A DNA stretch of 64,000 bases, from positions 38,252 through 102,251 of the forward strand of contig NZ_JAUCMW010000016.1 in the NCBI RefSeq assembly GCF_030372765.1. The letters run 5' to 3'. The notes below the pieces were generated by a model that was given only the letters and a program-made list of their open reading frames with translations, was not told where the DNA came from and did no database searches. The translations under genes were made by a program, and so were the position numbers. This DNA is from Labilibaculum sp. K2S. GTDB lineage: Bacteria; Bacteroidota; Bacteroidia; Bacteroidales; Marinifilaceae. Positions 62,431-64,000 of this stretch are shown piece after piece. Position 1 is the stretch's first letter; each line of letters starts with the position of its first letter.

Positions 62431-62476
62431 AAAAGAAATGAGCTTGATTCGATTATGAATCAAGCTCATTTCTTTT
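62431..62476. terminator. bidirectional terminator with 20-bp perfect stem
   Basis: AAAAGAAATGAGCTTGATTC (62431-62450) and its exact complement (62457-62476) with a 6-nt loop between the convergent M28 and sdaA genes. Confidence 0.92.
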
Positions 62477-62481
62477 ATGTA

Positions 62482-63687
62482 TTATTTATAATTAAAGACT
62501 TTTAATGAAGCCAATCCTCCCAGGGATGTTTCTTTATAAGTGTAAGGTAAATCAAGTCCGGTCTTCATCATTGTTTCAGTCACCTGATCAAAACTAATTC
62601 TGTGACGGCCATCTGAAAGCAAAGCATAAGTATTGTGGTTTAAAGCACGTGCGGCTGCAAAAACATTGCGTTCAATGCATGGTATTTGAACCAAACCAAG
62701 AACAGGATCACAAGTAAGCCCCAGATGATGTTCCAAACCCATTTCGGCAGAATATTCAACCTGGTATACAGTCCCTCCATGCAACTGAGTGGCTGCTCCG
62801 GAAGCCATGGCACAAGCAGTACCCACTTCTCCCTGACAACCAACTTCTGCTCCGGAAATTGAAGCATTGGTCTTAACCAAATTTCCAATTAAGCCAGCAG
62901 TCGCTAAAGCTTTCAAGACGTCCTTTTTTTCAAATTTATAGAATTTCTTATGATAATATAGAACAGCAGGCAAAACACCACAGGCTCCACATGTTGGAGC
63001 AGTTACAATTACACCTCCACTCGAATTTTCTTCAGAAACAGCTAAGGCAAATGAATACAACATGGACCGTTTCCTCATCGGTCCGCTTAACGTTTTCGCT
63101 TTTAATTGATACGAATGAGACTTACGCTCCAGCTCTAAACCTCCCGGAAGTTCTCCCTCTTTATTCATCCCTCTTTTAATGGCCTTTTTCATTGCAGTCC
63201 AAACCTCATCCAGATAATCCCAAATACATTCTCCCTCCATCAATTCCACGTACTCCCAAAGTTGCTTTTTATTGCTTTTGCACCACTCTAATATTTCATC
63301 CATAGTAGTCAACCCATATATTTTTTGGGCAGACAACTCGGTATTGTCATCTATTATTGCTCCACCGCCAATACTGTAGGCAGTCCATTCTTCAATCAAC
63401 TCACCTGATGCAAAAAAAGCTTTGAAACGTAATGCATTGGGATGCCTTTTTAAAAACTCTTCAGGCTTCCAAATCAAATTTAAATCTTTCTCCTCAAATA
63501 CCTTTTCTATTGCAACACCCGTCAAATGTCCTTTACCCGTCGCGGCCAAGCTTCCAAACAGAGTTACCTCATATTTATCTGCTTTAGGATGGCGCAGCAA
63601 AAACTGTTCTGCAGCTTTCCGAGGTCCCATTGTATGACTACTCGAAGGCCCATACCCAATGCGATAAAGTTCTTTTATTGATTCCAT
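62482..63687 (-). CDS. sdaA: L-serine ammonia-lyase (iron-sulfur dependent, single chain)
   Basis: 401 residues, single-chain form with the beta domain first. N-terminal MESIKELYRIGYGPSSSHTMGPRKAAEQFL contains the SSSHTMGP motif; the catalytic/Fe-S part has TAPTCGACGVLPAVLYY, AEVGCQGEVGTACAMASG and DPVLGLVQIPCIERN, holding the cluster cysteines. It converts L-serine to pyruvate and ammonia with a 4Fe-4S cluster. Cytoplasmic. Single gene; start ATG 63687 fits the family start. Followed upstream by tRNA-Pro genes. Confidence 0.95.
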   Translation of the reverse strand: MESIKELYRIGYGPSSSHTMGPRKAAEQFLLRHPKADKYEVTLFGSLAATGKGHLTGVAIEKVFEEKDLNLIWKPEEFLKRHPNALRFKAFFASGELIEEWTAYSIGGGAIIDDNTELSAQKIYGLTTMDEILEWCKSNKKQLWEYVELMEGECIWDYLDEVWTAMKKAIKRGMNKEGELPGGLELERKSHSYQLKAKTLSGPMRKRSMLYSFALAVSEENSSGGVIVTAPTCGACGVLPAVLYYHKKFYKFEKKDVLKALATAGLIGNLVKTNASISGAEVGCQGEVGTACAMASGAATQLHGGTVYQVEYSAEMGLEHHLGLTCDPVLGLVQIPCIERNVFAAARALNHNTYALLSDGRHRISFDQVTETMMKTGLDLPYTYKETSLGGLASLKVFNYK

Positions 63688-63812
63688 TATAACGTTTTGT
63701 TGTTGTTGTTGTGTAAGTTTGGTGCAAATGTAAGAAAGTCAATATATTTTCAATATGCGATTTGAAAATATATTGCACAAAAAAAGAGAAACCAAATGAT
63801 TTCTCTCTTTTG

Positions 63813-63887
63813 TCGGGGTGGCAGGATTCGAACCTGCGACCTCCTGCTCCCAAAGCAGGCGCGATAACCGGGCTACGCTACACCCCG
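63813..63887 (-). tRNA. tRNA-Pro (anticodon TGG)
   Basis: Minus strand. Acceptor CGGGGTG pairs with CACCCCG; D arm GCGTAGCCCGGT; anticodon stem CCTGC/GCAGG with loop TTTGGGA, anticodon TGG; T arm with GGTTCGAATCC. CCA is not encoded. Confidence 0.95.
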
Positions 63888-63947
63888 AAACTTAATTCCG
63901 GTATTCTATTTGATAAAGAAAAGCTTTAAAACTTTTCTAAAATATTG

Positions 63948-64000
63948 TCGGGGTGGCAGGATTCGAACCTGCGACCTCCTGCTCCCAAAGCAGGCGCGAT
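63948..64000 (-). tRNA. tRNA-Pro (TGG), second copy, cut by the window end
   Basis: The first 53 bp present here (3' half and anticodon arm) are identical to the first copy, 60 bp upstream of it on the minus strand. Confidence 0.93.

Overview
The window is an AT-rich stretch of a Bacteroidota chromosome. The evidence is a SusC-type TonB receptor, a PorP/SprF protein next to a giant T9SS type-B adhesin, TAnnTTTG-type promoters, DUF3127 and DUF6249 proteins, and few Shine-Dalgarno sites. The gene set (PorP/SprF, M64 peptidase, DUF6249, CHI-like protein) suggests a marine Marinilabiliales/Marinifilaceae-like bacterium; that placement is inference. Almost everything is chromosomal housekeeping or envelope biology. 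I see no phage, insertion sequence, CRISPR array or plasmid module.

Layout. 1-3.6 kb: a SusC-like receptor cut by the window edge, with a small secreted protein upstream in the same operon. 3.6-4.6 kb: a gene-poor gap with two doubtful short ORFs. 4.5-11.2 kb: HTH/coiled-coil protein, CDF zinc transporter, a 5'-nucleotidase split into two genes in reversed order, DinB, a MATE pump and the tRNA methyltransferase MnmD. 11.4-13.9 kb: two FKBP-type and one cyclophilin-type peptidyl-prolyl isomerases and a DUF3127 protein. 14.0-15.8 kb: an ECF sigma factor with a putative anti-sigma protein, divergent from a DUF6249 membrane protein; both directions carry the same ECF-type promoter (TGTAACC-N16-CGTC). 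15.8-28.3 kb: M64 peptidase, an MscS-like/PQ-loop/CHI-like operon, KAS III, RlmB, a DUF418 remnant, an ABC-F ATPase, an AAA ATPase, a small divergent protein, a GH10-like lipoprotein and RlmD. 28.3-30.9 kb: two compact repeat elements and a second MATE pump with a leader holding two short ORFs with strong SD sites. 30.9-35.3 kb: an S9 peptidase behind a tandemly duplicated leader ORF, YaaA, and an unknown protein.

35.4-48.9 kb is the standout: a PorP/SprF protein and, upstream of it, a ~4,100-residue cell-surface protein with an IgGFc-binding-like N-terminus, some 30-35 Ig-like domains and a gliding-type C-terminal sorting domain. Inside it a four-domain block of ~1.1 kb is repeated three times. 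49-64 kb: M24 aminopeptidase, Lrp regulator, a cobalamin salvage region (CobQ, P-loop ATPase, CbiZ, PduO) interleaved with Dus and a TetR regulator, a TlpA-like thioredoxin, a sigma-54 response regulator, a small secreted protein, DoxX, an M28 peptidase, L-serine dehydratase and two tandem tRNA-Pro genes.

The strongest candidates for undescribed biology are regulatory or architectural: the twin ECF promoters, the duplicated leader ORF of the S9 peptidase, the SD-equipped short ORFs ahead of the MATE gene, the three-unit 22-bp-period element near 28.6 kb, the 30-bp perfect palindrome between the giant adhesin and porP, and the triplicated Ig super-repeat. Calls rest on reading the sequence; no database search was possible.
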